Below, piece after piece: positions 37,536-47,115 of a DNA stretch of 64,000 bases. Origin of the DNA: Bacteroidota bacterium. GTDB lineage: Bacteria; Bacteroidota; Bacteroidia; AKYH767-A; OLB10. Each line of letters opens with the position of its first letter. Position 1 is the stretch's first letter. A program made the translations under genes and the position numbers. The DNA lies in NCBI GenBank assembly GCA_016721435.1, contig JADKIC010000013.1, positions 23,854-87,853 of the forward strand, written 5' to 3'. Below the pieces are notes generated by a model. It was not told the DNA's origin. It did not search any database and saw nothing but the letters and a program-made list of their open reading frames with translations.

Positions 37536-38635
37536 TTATGCGATTTCCTTCGGTTCACCGGCGTATTCCATGAGATACGCTTTTATGAATTCGTCGATTT
37601 CACCATCGAGGACGGCCTGGGTATCGGAGGTTTCGTAGTCGGTGCGGATATCTTTCACCAGTTTATAGGGATGCAGGACATAACTTCGGATCTGGCTACC
37701 CCACTCTATTTTCTTTTTATTGCTTTCTGTTACTGCTTTCGCTTCGTTACGTTTTCTGATCTCTAACTCGTAAAGTTGCGACTTCAGCATTTTCATTGCT
37801 CTGTCTTTGTTGCCACCCTGCGTTCGTTCTACCTGACAAACAACAACGATTCCTGTCGGGTGATGTGTAAGCTGCACTTTTGTTTCTACTTTATTTACAT
37901 TCTGACCACCGGCACCACCTGAGCGAGAGGTTTGAATACTGATATCCGCATCCTTAATTTCAATATTGATATCATCATCAATCATTGGATAAGCATACAC
38001 CGATGCAAAAGAAGTATGACGGCGCGTTGGAATCAAAGGGAGAAATGCGAACAAGACGATGCACACCATTTTCACTTTTAAGATATCCAAAAGCATAATC
38101 ACCCTCGATTTCATAGGTTGCAGATTTTATTCCCGCACCATCGCCATCCTGATAATCTATCTCGGTTACTTTATAACCATGACGTTCTGCCCAGCGTAAA
38201 TACATTCTCAACAGCATGGAAGCCCAATCCTGACTTTCAGTTCCACCGGCCCCGGAATTAATTGTCAAGACCGCACTGAGACGATCTTCCTCGCCACTCA
38301 GCATGTTTTTAAATTCAAGATCTTCAATCACCTTTACGGTTTCTGCATACTGGCTATCCACTTCCTGCTCGGTGGCTTCACCGGCTTTCTGGAAATCAAA
38401 AAGAACGGTAAGGTCGTCCAGCGCGCTCTTTACTTTGAGAAACGCGTTGGTCCAGTCCTTCTTGAGGTTAATTTTTTTAAGAATCTGTTCTGCCCTTTTC
38501 GGGTCATCCCAAAAATCGGGAGCATGTGTAAGCTGTTCTTCCTGAGCTATTTGCTGTAGTCGGTTATCGACGTCAAAGATGCCTCCTCAGAGCATCGACA
38601 CGTTCGGAAAGTTCCTTTAATTGCTCTATAATCAT
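37536..38635 (-). CDS. prfB: Peptide chain release factor 2, with programmed +1 frameshift (and one extra indel)
   Basis: RF2 ends translation at UGA and UAA. The ATG at 38635 begins MIIEQLKELSERVDAL and reaches an in-frame TGA after 22 codons. The classic recoding site AGG AGG CAT CTT TGA C shifts +1 to continue LDVDNRLQQIAQEEQL. The catalytic GGQ is in SGGAGGQNVNKVETK. The stop-recognition loop region is present. A second break at about 38022-38025 (GCGC; a further GC gives FDSNARRHTSFASV) is not part of the known mechanism and is probably a consensus error. Expected length about 366 residues. A TATCTTTG promoter element lies just upstream. Confidence 0.95.
38572..38587 (-). promoter_or_regulatory. 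prfB programmed +1 frameshift site
   Basis: Minus strand AGGAGG (38587-38582), a 3-base spacer CAT, then CTTTGAC. The internal Shine-Dalgarno, the spacing and the slippery CTT with TGA-C match the autoregulatory RF2 frameshift of E. coli. It is notable because Bacteroidota seldom use Shine-Dalgarno for initiation. Confidence 0.93.
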
Positions 38636-38642
38636 AATGGTA

Positions 38643-38650
38643 CAAAGATA
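38643..38650 (-). promoter_or_regulatory. Candidate -7 promoter element of prfB
   Basis: Minus strand TATCTTTG, 7 bases before the prfB ATG at 38635. Confidence 0.55.
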
Positions 38651-38699
38651 CTAAAAAGGAAAAGAGATCGGGTAAGCACCTCTCACATCCCAACAAACT

Positions 38700-38808
38700 C
38701 CAATGATGACATCGGGATCAATACATTCTCCACCCATCAAAAAAATCTGCGTTAATCCTAAAAAATCCGCGTATCCCGCATCGCGGGATCAGCGTTCCCT
38801 TTTAAATT
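38700..38808. repeat. ATCCGCG/ATCAGCGTTCCC repeat
   Basis: AATCTGCGTTAATCC, AAAATCCGCGT, a small palindrome ATCCCGC/ATC/GCGGGAT (38772-38788) and ATCAGCGTTCCC follow each other at about 38745-38800. Related words occur at 28806-28850 and 33600-33642. No gene. Confidence 0.6.
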
Positions 38809-39303
38809 TTAATGCTCCAATACATCCCATTCCTTAAGAAGATCCCAGACGATGTCGGATTCGAAGCCGCGGGAGATCGCATATTGCGCAATTTTATGCT
38901 TGCGCTTCAGCGGATGCTTTTCTTTCTCTTCCCTGTCCCGTTTTGAAATAATTTTCTCAAGCTGTTTCGTATAGTCGGTAGCGTTAATAACGGACAGGGC
39001 TTTACGAATACAGTATTCGGAAACTTTTTTTTGCTTTAGCGCCAATTTAATCTTTACTTTTCCCCATCCCAGCTGACGAAATTTTCCTCCGGCGAAGGTG
39101 ATGGCGAAACGTTCTTCATTGAGAAAATTCTCCAGGATGAGACGCGAAATAAGTTGTTCTACGTCCTTACTATGCAATCCATAATCATAAAGTTTATCCC
39201 GTACATCCTGTTGACTTCGCTCCTGAAAGGCACACCATTTACAGATCTTCTGCCAGGCAATTTCAGCAGAATAGATTTTCTTATGTGCCTGTACTTCATC
39301 CAT
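38809..39303 (-). CDS. recX: Regulatory protein RecX
   Basis: 164 residues from the ATG at 39303. RecX binds along RecA filaments and limits recombination. The triple three-helix repeat is visible: AWQKICKWCAFQERSQQDVRDKL, LISRLILENFLNEERFAITFAGGKF, GWGKVKIKLALKQKKVSEYCI and a C-terminal repeat KHKIAQYAISRGFESDIVWDLL. The start directly follows the stop of the ABC ATPase gene (TGA C ATG), so it is co-translated with it; longer frames overlap that gene. No recA in the window. Intact. Confidence 0.87.
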   Translation of the reverse strand: MDEVQAHKKIYSAEIAWQKICKWCAFQERSQQDVRDKLYDYGLHSKDVEQLISRLILENFLNEERFAITFAGGKFRQLGWGKVKIKLALKQKKVSEYCIRKALSVINATDYTKQLEKIISKRDREEKEKHPLKRKHKIAQYAISRGFESDIVWDLLKEWDVLEH

Positions 39304-39304
39304 G

Positions 39305-41062
39305 TCAATGAGGAATGGCTTCGATGAGTTTGCGGGTATAGTCGGATTTGGGATGAAGATAGACTTCATCTGCATCACCCAATTCTTCGATACGTCCTTT
39401 GTTCATCACCATGATACGATCACTCATGAAACGTACTACAGACAGATCATGCGAAATAAAAATATAGGTTAAACCCTGCTCTTCCTTCAGTTCATTCAAC
39501 AAGTTTAATACCTGCGCCTGTACGGATACATCCAGGGCTGAAACAGACTCATCGCATATCACGAACTCGGGATTCAGCGACAAGGCACGTGCGATACAGA
39601 TTCGTTGACGCTGGCCACCGGAGAATTGATGCGGGTAGCGAAAATAATGTTCCTCTTTCAAACCTACTTTTTTCAACAACTGCATCACCATCTCCTTTCT
39701 CTCCTTGTCGTCTTTATAGAGTCCGTGCACATACATGGGCTCGCGAATAGCGGCGCCTGCGGTCAGGCGGGGATTGAGCGAAGAATAGGGATCCTGAAAA
39801 ATGAGTTGCATCTGTTTTCGAAATGCTCTCAGCTTTGATTTTTCAAAAGAACGGATATCATCACCACGGTAAAGGATACTTCCCCCTGTGGGTTCAATGA
39901 GACGCAGAATACTTCTACCCAGTGTTGTTTTACCACAGCCGGATTCGCCTACCAGTCCCAGCGTCTCACCGGGAAACACTTCGAAACTGACAGTATCCAC
40001 GGCTTTCACTTCGCCCCTCGTTTTTCCAAAGAAGCTTTTCTTCAAAGGGAAATAGGTTTGCAATTGCTGAACACTCAATAAGGGTGTAGTACTTTTCTGC
40101 TCCTGTACTTTTTTGGGGGCCGAAGCTTCATTCACCTTCAGTTGCGCAATGATCTCTTCAATACTCCTTCCGGTCTCCGAATAATTTCCACTTTCATCAG
40201 CCACCATAAAATCACTGATAACGGGCAACCGTTTTAATCCGGTATTGTTTGCAGGTCTACAGGCCAGCAATCCTTTGGTATAGGGATGTTTCGGGTGATG
40301 GAAGATACTCTTCACATCCGTTTTCTCTACTGACTTTCCTTTATACATTACCACCACCTCATTGGCAATTCGGGAAATCACCCCAAGGTCATGGGTAATA
40401 AAGATCATTCCCATTCCGGTTTCTTCCTGCAGTTCTTTCAGGAGATCAAGAATCGTCGCCTGAACGGTCACATCGAGAGCAGTAGTAGGTTCATCAGCGA
40501 TGAGGATACGCGGCTGACAGGAAATCGCCATGGCAATCATGACGCGCTGCTTTTGGCCACCGGAGATCTGATGCGGATAGGCGTCGAACATTTCTGCGGG
40601 ACGTGGGAGCTTCACTTTTTCGAAGAGATGAATGGTTTCTTCTCTTGCCGCACGACCGGATAAATTTTTATGAAGTTTTAAAGCTTCCGCCACCTGATGC
40701 CCGCAGGTAAAGACCGGATTTAACGAAGTCATCGGTTCCTGAAAAATCATAGCAATATCATTGCCGCGGAATTTCCTGATTTCCTTTTGAGACAAGCTCA
40801 GGAGATCAACAGTACCATGATTTTTGGTTTGAATACGAGCCGTCCCGCTTTCAATTCTACCGGCAGGTTGAGCAATGAGCTGCATTAAAGATAAAGAGGT
40901 CACCGACTTACCGGATCCCGACTCCCCGACAATTCCCAAGGTTTCACCCGGAAGTATACGGAAGGAAACATTATCAACGGCTTTAAAAAAATGTTCACCT
41001 GTGCCAAAGGAGACGGATAAGTTATCTACCTCAAGAAGGGCTGAATCAGGATATACATGCAT
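39305..41062 (-). CDS. Fused ABC ATPase of the oligopeptide/microcin importer type (YejF/GsiA-like)
   Basis: 585 residues with two complete nucleotide-binding domains. Domain 1 (about 8-265): Walker A GESGSGKS, signature ISGGQKQRVMIAMA, Walker B ILIADEPTTALDV, switch ITHDLGV. Domain 2 (about 325-580): GESGCGKTT, FSGGQRQRICIARAL, FVICDESVSALDVSVQ and SHDLSVV. Each ends with the oligopeptide-transporter tail (HPKHPYTKGLLAC and HPKSDYTRKLIEAIP). It corresponds to fused DppD-DppF and would power peptide or nickel-type uptake; no permease or binding protein is adjacent, which is common in Bacteroidota. recX is coupled downstream. Intact. Confidence 0.92.
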   Translation of the reverse strand: MHVYPDSALLEVDNLSVSFGTGEHFFKAVDNVSFRILPGETLGIVGESGSGKSVTSLSLMQLIAQPAGRIESGTARIQTKNHGTVDLLSLSQKEIRKFRGNDIAMIFQEPMTSLNPVFTCGHQVAEALKLHKNLSGRAAREETIHLFEKVKLPRPAEMFDAYPHQISGGQKQRVMIAMAISCQPRILIADEPTTALDVTVQATILDLLKELQEETGMGMIFITHDLGVISRIANEVVVMYKGKSVEKTDVKSIFHHPKHPYTKGLLACRPANNTGLKRLPVISDFMVADESGNYSETGRSIEEIIAQLKVNEASAPKKVQEQKSTTPLLSVQQLQTYFPLKKSFFGKTRGEVKAVDTVSFEVFPGETLGLVGESGCGKTTLGRSILRLIEPTGGSILYRGDDIRSFEKSKLRAFRKQMQLIFQDPYSSLNPRLTAGAAIREPMYVHGLYKDDKERKEMVMQLLKKVGLKEEHYFRYPHQFSGGQRQRICIARALSLNPEFVICDESVSALDVSVQAQVLNLLNELKEEQGLTYIFISHDLSVVRFMSDRIMVMNKGRIEELGDADEVYLHPKSDYTRKLIEAIPH

Positions 41063-41074
41063 GGTGTGAAATTA

Positions 41075-41225
41075 ATGGAATACGAATACGAAATACGAAA
41101 TAATGCGAAATGCGAAATGCGAAACCTGCCGGCAGGCAGGTACGAAATGTTGCGAAATGCGAAACCTGCCGGCAGGTACGAAATGTTGCGAAATGCGAAA
41201 CCTGCCGGCAGGCAGGTACGAAAGA
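41075..41225. repeat. Three tandem copies of GCGAAATGCGAAACCTGCCGG...
   Basis: Units of about 40-48 bases, each GCGAAATGCGAAA + CCTGCCGGCAGG(CAGG) + TACGAAATGTT, repeat at about 41103, 41151 and 41191. Preceded by AATACGAAATACGAAA words as at 33.4-33.6 kb. The CCTGCCGGCAGG core is self-complementary. Confidence 0.8.
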
Positions 41226-41280
41226 AGGCGAGATAAAAATCCCTAAGCGCACAAGGGCGTTCGGGAGTGCGTCAAAAAAG

Positions 41281-41317
41281 CGGCGCCCCGATCCAAAGTG
41301 GATCGGGGCGCCGTTTT
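41281..41317 (-). terminator. Strong intrinsic terminator of the MopE-repeat adhesin gene
   Basis: A perfect 14-bp GC-rich stem CGGCGCCCCGATCC/GGATCGGGGCGCCG with a 5-base loop (41281-41313). On the minus strand it is followed by C and T6, 33 bases after the adhesin stop. On the plus strand TTTT follows, so it may work both ways. Confidence 0.88.
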
Positions 41318-41349
41318 AATTATTATCGGGTTAATAACCTCAGAGGAGA

Positions 41350-44300
41350 TTATTCAACTACGATACGGATTTTCTGTACTGTATCATTGGTGCGGAACTG
41401 CATAGTGTAGATTCCGGCAGCCATTCCTTTTACAGAGAATTCCAATTTGTTAGCACCTTCGTCAGCGTTGCGGTTCTCATTAAGAACTACGCGACCGGCA
41501 GCATCCATCATAGTCACAAGAACATCTTGGTTCTTATCGCTATTGAAGCTTACATTCAGAAGATCACTTACAGGATTTGGATAAGCTGAGATATTCATTG
41601 CAGCTGCATCACCAATACGTGGGCAAAGAGTAATGCTAATTCCATTAAGGCTGCGAATCGGACCTGTTCCACATGCATTAGATGCACGAACAGAGATCGA
41701 TAAGCTACCGGCAGGATTAGCACCGGCTTTCACAACGATATCTTTAGTACCCTGACCGGAAAGGATAATAAATCCGGAAGGAACAGTCCAGGTGTAAGTT
41801 GCAGCACCGGCTACAGTAGCAACACCATAGTTATAGTTCTGATTAGCACATAACGCTGTAGGACCAGTGATCGGCGAAGCCTGACCAGGAGCACCCAATA
41901 CTGTAAGCGCACGAGCTGCACCATTACCACAACCATTCTGAGCAATAACAGTCATTGAACCTCCGCCATAAGAACCGCTGAAGTCAACAGTAATTGTAGC
42001 AGTACCCTGACCACTCATAATAGTAGCACCTGTTGGAACATTCCACAAGTAAGAGAGCGCACCAACAACCGGATTAGCAGTGTATGCTACACCTGTTGCA
42101 CCACAAACTCCTGTACCCTGACCACTGATAGCAGTTGAAGCAGGAAGGATGTTGAGGCTGATGTTACGTGTACGTGCAGGAGAAGATCCGCAAGCATTGG
42201 TTGCAATTACGCTGATAGGACCACCTGTAAATCCGGCACTGTATTGTACCTGAATTACGTTGGTGTTCTGACCACTTACAACTGATGCACCTGCAGGAAC
42301 TGACCATACATAGTTATCAGCACGAGCTACGAGCGCTACAGAGTAAGTAATAGTTTCACCGGGACAAGCTTTAGCAGCACCAGAGATAGATGGAGGAGTT
42401 ACAGGAGTAGATAATTGAACAGAGATACCAAGACAACTTGGAGCTCCGCTACCACAGCTATTGCTATTGTTAGCAGTTACACAAACCTGACCAACAACTC
42501 CATTGTGGATATTGCTGAACGGCCAGGTAACAGTGATGCTGGTAGTACCTTGTCCGAAGAGAAGAGTAGTACCTGCAGGAACTGACCAGGTATAAGAAGT
42601 AGCACCAGGAACTGCAGCAACACTATACGTTACAGTTTGGTTGAAAGGATTACACAATGCAGCAGGTCCTGAGATAGCACCCGGTGATGGTGGAAGATCC
42701 TGAATAGTTACTGTAATGAAGCTGGAAGCCGGAGTACAGTTGGTTGGAGCATCAGTAGTTAATGTTAATACAGCAGAACCGGCCAAGATATCAGCAGGAC
42801 CCGGAGTATAGGTAGCATTCAATACAGTAGCACTTGGTGAGAATGAACCGTCACCTGCAGTTGACCATGTACCATTAGTAGCTCCACCACCGATAGAACC
42901 GTTTAAGGTAGTTGACTGACCTGCACAGATAGTTACATCTGAACCGGCGTTAGCAGTTGGAGGATTCACACAACCACAACCTTCGTCAACGTTTCCGTCG
43001 CAGTTATCATCGATCATGTTAGCACAGATCTCAGTAGCACCGGGATTAACAGCACCATTGTTATCGTCGCAATCAAGAGCATTCAATACATAACCAACCG
43101 GAGTGATCGCAACACAAGTAGTGATACTTGAAGAAGCATTACCATAAGTGTCACCATCTGCGTCAGCATAGTATGTGAAAGTTGGTAAGCCATCATCAGT
43201 TAAACCGTTACAATCATCATCGATGTTGTTACAAACTTCAGCAGCACCGGGATTGATAGCACCATTGGTATCATCACAATCACCATTGTTACTTACATAA
43301 CCTACAGGAGCAGAGCAACCGGTAGTAGTTACTGCAGGGTCACCATAAGTGTCACCGTCAGCATCAGCATAGTAAGTGTTCACAACACCTTCGTCAGTTA
43401 AACCATCGCAATCATTATCCAATAGGTCACAAACTTCAGTAGCACCCGGGTTGATAGCACCATTGGTGTCATCACAATCTGTTGCATCAGCAACATATCC
43501 TACAGGAGCAGTACAAGCCTGAACAGAAACCAATGCATTACCATAGTTATCACCGTCAGCATCAGCATAGAAAGTAGAAGTTACACCTTCGTCGGTTAAA
43601 CCATCGCAATCATCATCGATAGAGTTACAAACTTCAGTTGCACCCGGATTCACCGCAGCGTTTCCGTCGTTACAATCTGTGTTATCTAAAACATAACCAG
43701 AAGGCTGTGCACAAGCTACTACAGCAACACCATTGGCATCACCATAAGTGTCATTGTCAGCATCCACATAGTAGTTAGAGAAAGTCAAACCTTCGTCAGT
43801 TTGTCCGTCGCAATCATCATCAATACTGTTACAAACTTCAGCAGCACCCGGATTGATAGCACCATTGGTGTCATCACAATCCGTAGCATCAGCAACATAA
43901 CCTACAGGAGCAGAACAAGCCTGAACTGAAACCAATGCATTACCATAAGTATCACCATCAGCATCAGCATAGAAAGTAGAAGTTACGCCTTCGTCAGTTG
44001 AACCATCGCAATCATCATCGATGGAGTTACATACTTCAAGAGCACCGGGATTAACAGCAGCATTACCATCGTTACAATCTGTGCTATTCAACACATAACC
44101 TACTGGCTGAGCGCAATTGCTTTGAGATACTGCAGGGTTACCATAAGTATCACCGTCAGCATCCTGGTACCATGTAGAGACAACTACGCCTTCGTCAGTT
44201 TGACCGTCGCAATCATCATCTATACCATTACACTGCTCAGGAGCACCAGGGAAAATAGCGTTTGAACCGTCATTACAGTCAGTATTATTTGTTACAGAAC

Positions 44301-46650
44301 CGAAGATTGGGTTACAAGAAGAAACACCTGTAGCACTTGCATCTCCGAAACCGTCAACGTCAGCATCTACATAGTAAGTTAAGAAAGTCAGACCATCATC
44401 GGTTAAACCGTTACAATCGTCATCCACACCATTACAAACTTCAAGAGCACCGGGATTAACAGCATTGTTGTTGTCATCACAGTCACCACTTACAGTTACA
44501 GAACCAAGCGGCTGAGCACAAAGGTTACCAAGGAAGGCACCACCATAAGTATCACCATCAACGTCTGCATAGTAGTTCGCGAAAGTTAAACCTTCGTCTG
44601 TTAAACCATCGCAATCATCATCGATACCGTTACAAACTTCAGTTGCAGCAGGATTAACAGCAGGATTTGTATCATTACAATCTGTGTTATCCACTACATA
44701 ACCAACAGGAGCACCGTTACAAGTAGACTGAGATACCAATGGATTACCATATGTATCATTGTCACCATCTGCATAATAAGTAACGAAAGTCAGACCATCA
44801 TCAGTTAAACCGTTACAGTCATCATCGATGTTGTTACAAACTTCAGCAGCACCGGGATTAATTGAAGCATTGTTATCATTACAGTCACCACCTACAGCTA
44901 CAGAGTTCAATGGCTGAGCGCAGAAGTTACCCAATAATGTTCCACCATAAGTATCTAAATCAAGATCTTCATAGTAGTTTGCGAACGTTAAACCTTCGTC
45001 AGTTGAACCATCGCAATCATCATCAATGCTGTTACAGATTTCTGTAGCACCGGGGTTGATAGCAGCGTTGTTATCGTTACAGTCATCATTGGTTGTAGAT
45101 GATCCGACAGATTGAGTACAGAAGATAAGCTAGCAGCACCGGCACCTAAGTATCAACATCAGCATCTACATAGTAAGTTAATTAAGTAACACCTTCATCA
45201 GTTAAACCATCGCAATCGTCATCAATAACGTTACAAACCTCAAGAGCACCAGGGTTGATGGCGATGTTGTTATCATCGCAATCGTTATCAGTTACGTAAC
45301 CAACTGGAGCACCGTTACAAGTAGATTGAGAAACTAAAGCGTTACCATAAGTATCACCATCAGCATCTGCATAATAAGTTACGAAAGTAAGACCGTCATC
45401 AGCAAGACCATCGCAATCATCATCCACACCGTTACAAATTTCTGTTGCAGCCGGGTTGATTGCATTATCATTATCATTACAATCTAAGTTATTTAGAACA
45501 GATCCGGAAACAGGACTACATGCAGATACACCAATAGAATTCGCATCTCCATAAGTATCTAAATCCAAATCAGGATAGTAAGTCTCAAATATTAAACCTT
45601 CATCAGCAGACAAGTTACAGTTATCATCTAAACCGTTACAAATTTCTGCAGCACCGGGATTGATAGCGATATTGTTATCATTACAATCCGTATTATCAGC
45701 AACAAATCCTACAGGAGCGCCTGTACAAGAAAAAGTAGTAATCGCAGGATTACCATAAGTATCGCCATCATTATCCGCATAATAAGTAACAGTTGGAGCA
45801 CCATCACCTACAGTATAAACATCAGTAGCAGTACATCCGCCACCATCAGTAGTTACAGTTACCGTATAAACGCCGGCAGCTAAACCGCTTACATCTTCTG
45901 TAGTTGCACCAGTACTCCAAAGAATAGAGAATGGAGCAGGTGTACCACCTGTAATAGTTAAATCAAGAGCACCATCAGAAGTACCTGCACACGTTACATT
46001 GGTCACCTGAGCACCTAATGTTGGAGCAGTACAGGTTGGAGCGTTCAGTATTGGATTAGATAATGTACTTGTATAAGTAGTTGTCGTTAAATTTAGGCAT
46101 GTTGAATGCTTACACCGGGAACACAAAATGGAGTATTTACTGTTCCAAGATAATAGTTAGCAGAAGTGCTGGGGTTAATTGTCACCAGATTGAATGCCAA
46201 ATTTGCCTGCACGGATGCAAATGGGATAGAATTCGTTAACCGCATACGACCCACACGTATTCCGGGAGCAGTAGGGATAATTGAACCGGCACCGACACCC
46301 GGAGCAGGAGGTCCTGCCAGACGAAGCTGACCGGCAGTTGCAGCGTTAATCGTGTTCTGCAATTGAGCAGGGTTAGATAATTGCGTTGATGCAGCTACCC
46401 AGGCATCCGTCATCGTACCACCATTTTTCATCGCAGTATTATATGCGATATTGTACTGATGACCGGCCAATTCAAAAGAACCCGGGAATGTACTGATCAT
46501 GTACACATCAAACTCCAATTGATTGGGAGCCACCTGCACGTCGTTCGAGAGCAGGAACTGCACACCATCCTGTGCCTTTCCTACTCTGCTGAACAGAGTG
46601 CATATCAGCACCATGAACAGCGATCTAAGCAGTGTAATTTTTGTTTTCAT
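41350..46650 (-). CDS. Giant secreted adhesin with 14 MopE-like metal-binding repeats, PKD-like domains and a T9SS sorting signal; frameshifted
   Basis: About 1,767 codons. Signal peptide LLRSLFMVLICTLFSRVGKAQ, then a cohesin-like or Ig-like region (about residues 25-185). From about 45.75 to 43.0 kb come 14 tandem units of about 51 residues, each with a YYADxDGDTYG half and a CNxIDDDCDGLTDEG half, rich in Asp and with paired Cys: the 'putative metal-binding motif' family. Four PKD-like modules follow (SYTWSVPAG...SGQGT pattern), then the C-terminal type IX sorting domain AYPNPVSDLLNVSF...GIYTMQF. Open segments: 46650-46093, 46126-45182, 44934-41350. A lost C at about 46090-46100 separates the first two; several indels in 45110-45190 separate the last two. 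Type IX export would attach or release it at the cell surface; Ca2+ binding is inferred. Confidence 0.87.
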
Positions 46651-46754
46651 TGTATAGTTATGTTAATTTAGTTTTTATTGTTTAGTTATACCAGGTATGG
46701 TTTTACATCATTTCCACCCGGGATTCATGATCCGGAATCCATTGGCAGGGGTTA

Positions 46755-47045
46755 TCACCCCAACGAAATTGAAGAGATTATTGTCAATATAGCCTGATCT
46801 ACGATATCCACAAAGGAATCTCCGTTAAGGTCACTTAAAACGTAGCCAGAGGCGAAATTTGATAGGTCATTGTCCAGAATACCCTGGTCAAGGATATCGA
46901 TGAATCCGTCCTGGGTAATGTCGCCCGAGTAAATCGCGAACACCCCCGGTTCAACCTCTTTTTGGTTATCCCCGTAGGCATTGTTTTGTGCTTGTACTGC
47001 TACTGAAGCCAGCATCAGCATAAAGATAAGAAATGATTTTTTCAT
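46755..47045 (-). CDS. Secreted stand-alone dockerin-like mini-protein
   Basis: 96 residues: signal peptide MKKSFLIFMLMLASVAVQAQ, then NNAYGDNQKEVEPGVFAIYSGD followed by two calcium-loop-like segments (DITQDGFIDILDQGILDNDL and DLNGDSFVDIVDQAIL), each of dockerin/EF-hand type. Nearly the same module caps the neighbouring giant adhesin (ending at 47116). The gene lies between the two giant adhesin genes on the same strand, with a terminator in front of it at 47069-47110. It could be a remnant of a deleted large adhesin that kept its signal peptide, or a free partner module. No frameshift is seen. Confidence 0.75.
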   Translation of the reverse strand: MKKSFLIFMLMLASVAVQAQNNAYGDNQKEVEPGVFAIYSGDITQDGFIDILDQGILDNDLSNFASGYVLSDLNGDSFVDIVDQAILTIISSISLG

Positions 47046-47068
47046 AGTTTTTGATTTTTATATGCCTT

Positions 47069-47110
47069 AAAATAGGGAGGGGGAACGGGATTCTGCCCCC
47101 CTCCTATTTT
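47069..47110 (-). terminator. Intrinsic terminator of the 9.4-kb adhesin gene
   Basis: Minus strand: AAAATAGGAGGGGGG ... CCCCCTCCCTATTTT with a loop of about 11 bases, starting 6 bases after the adhesin stop. One-base bulge in the stem. Confidence 0.75.
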
Positions 47111-47115
47111 GTTTT

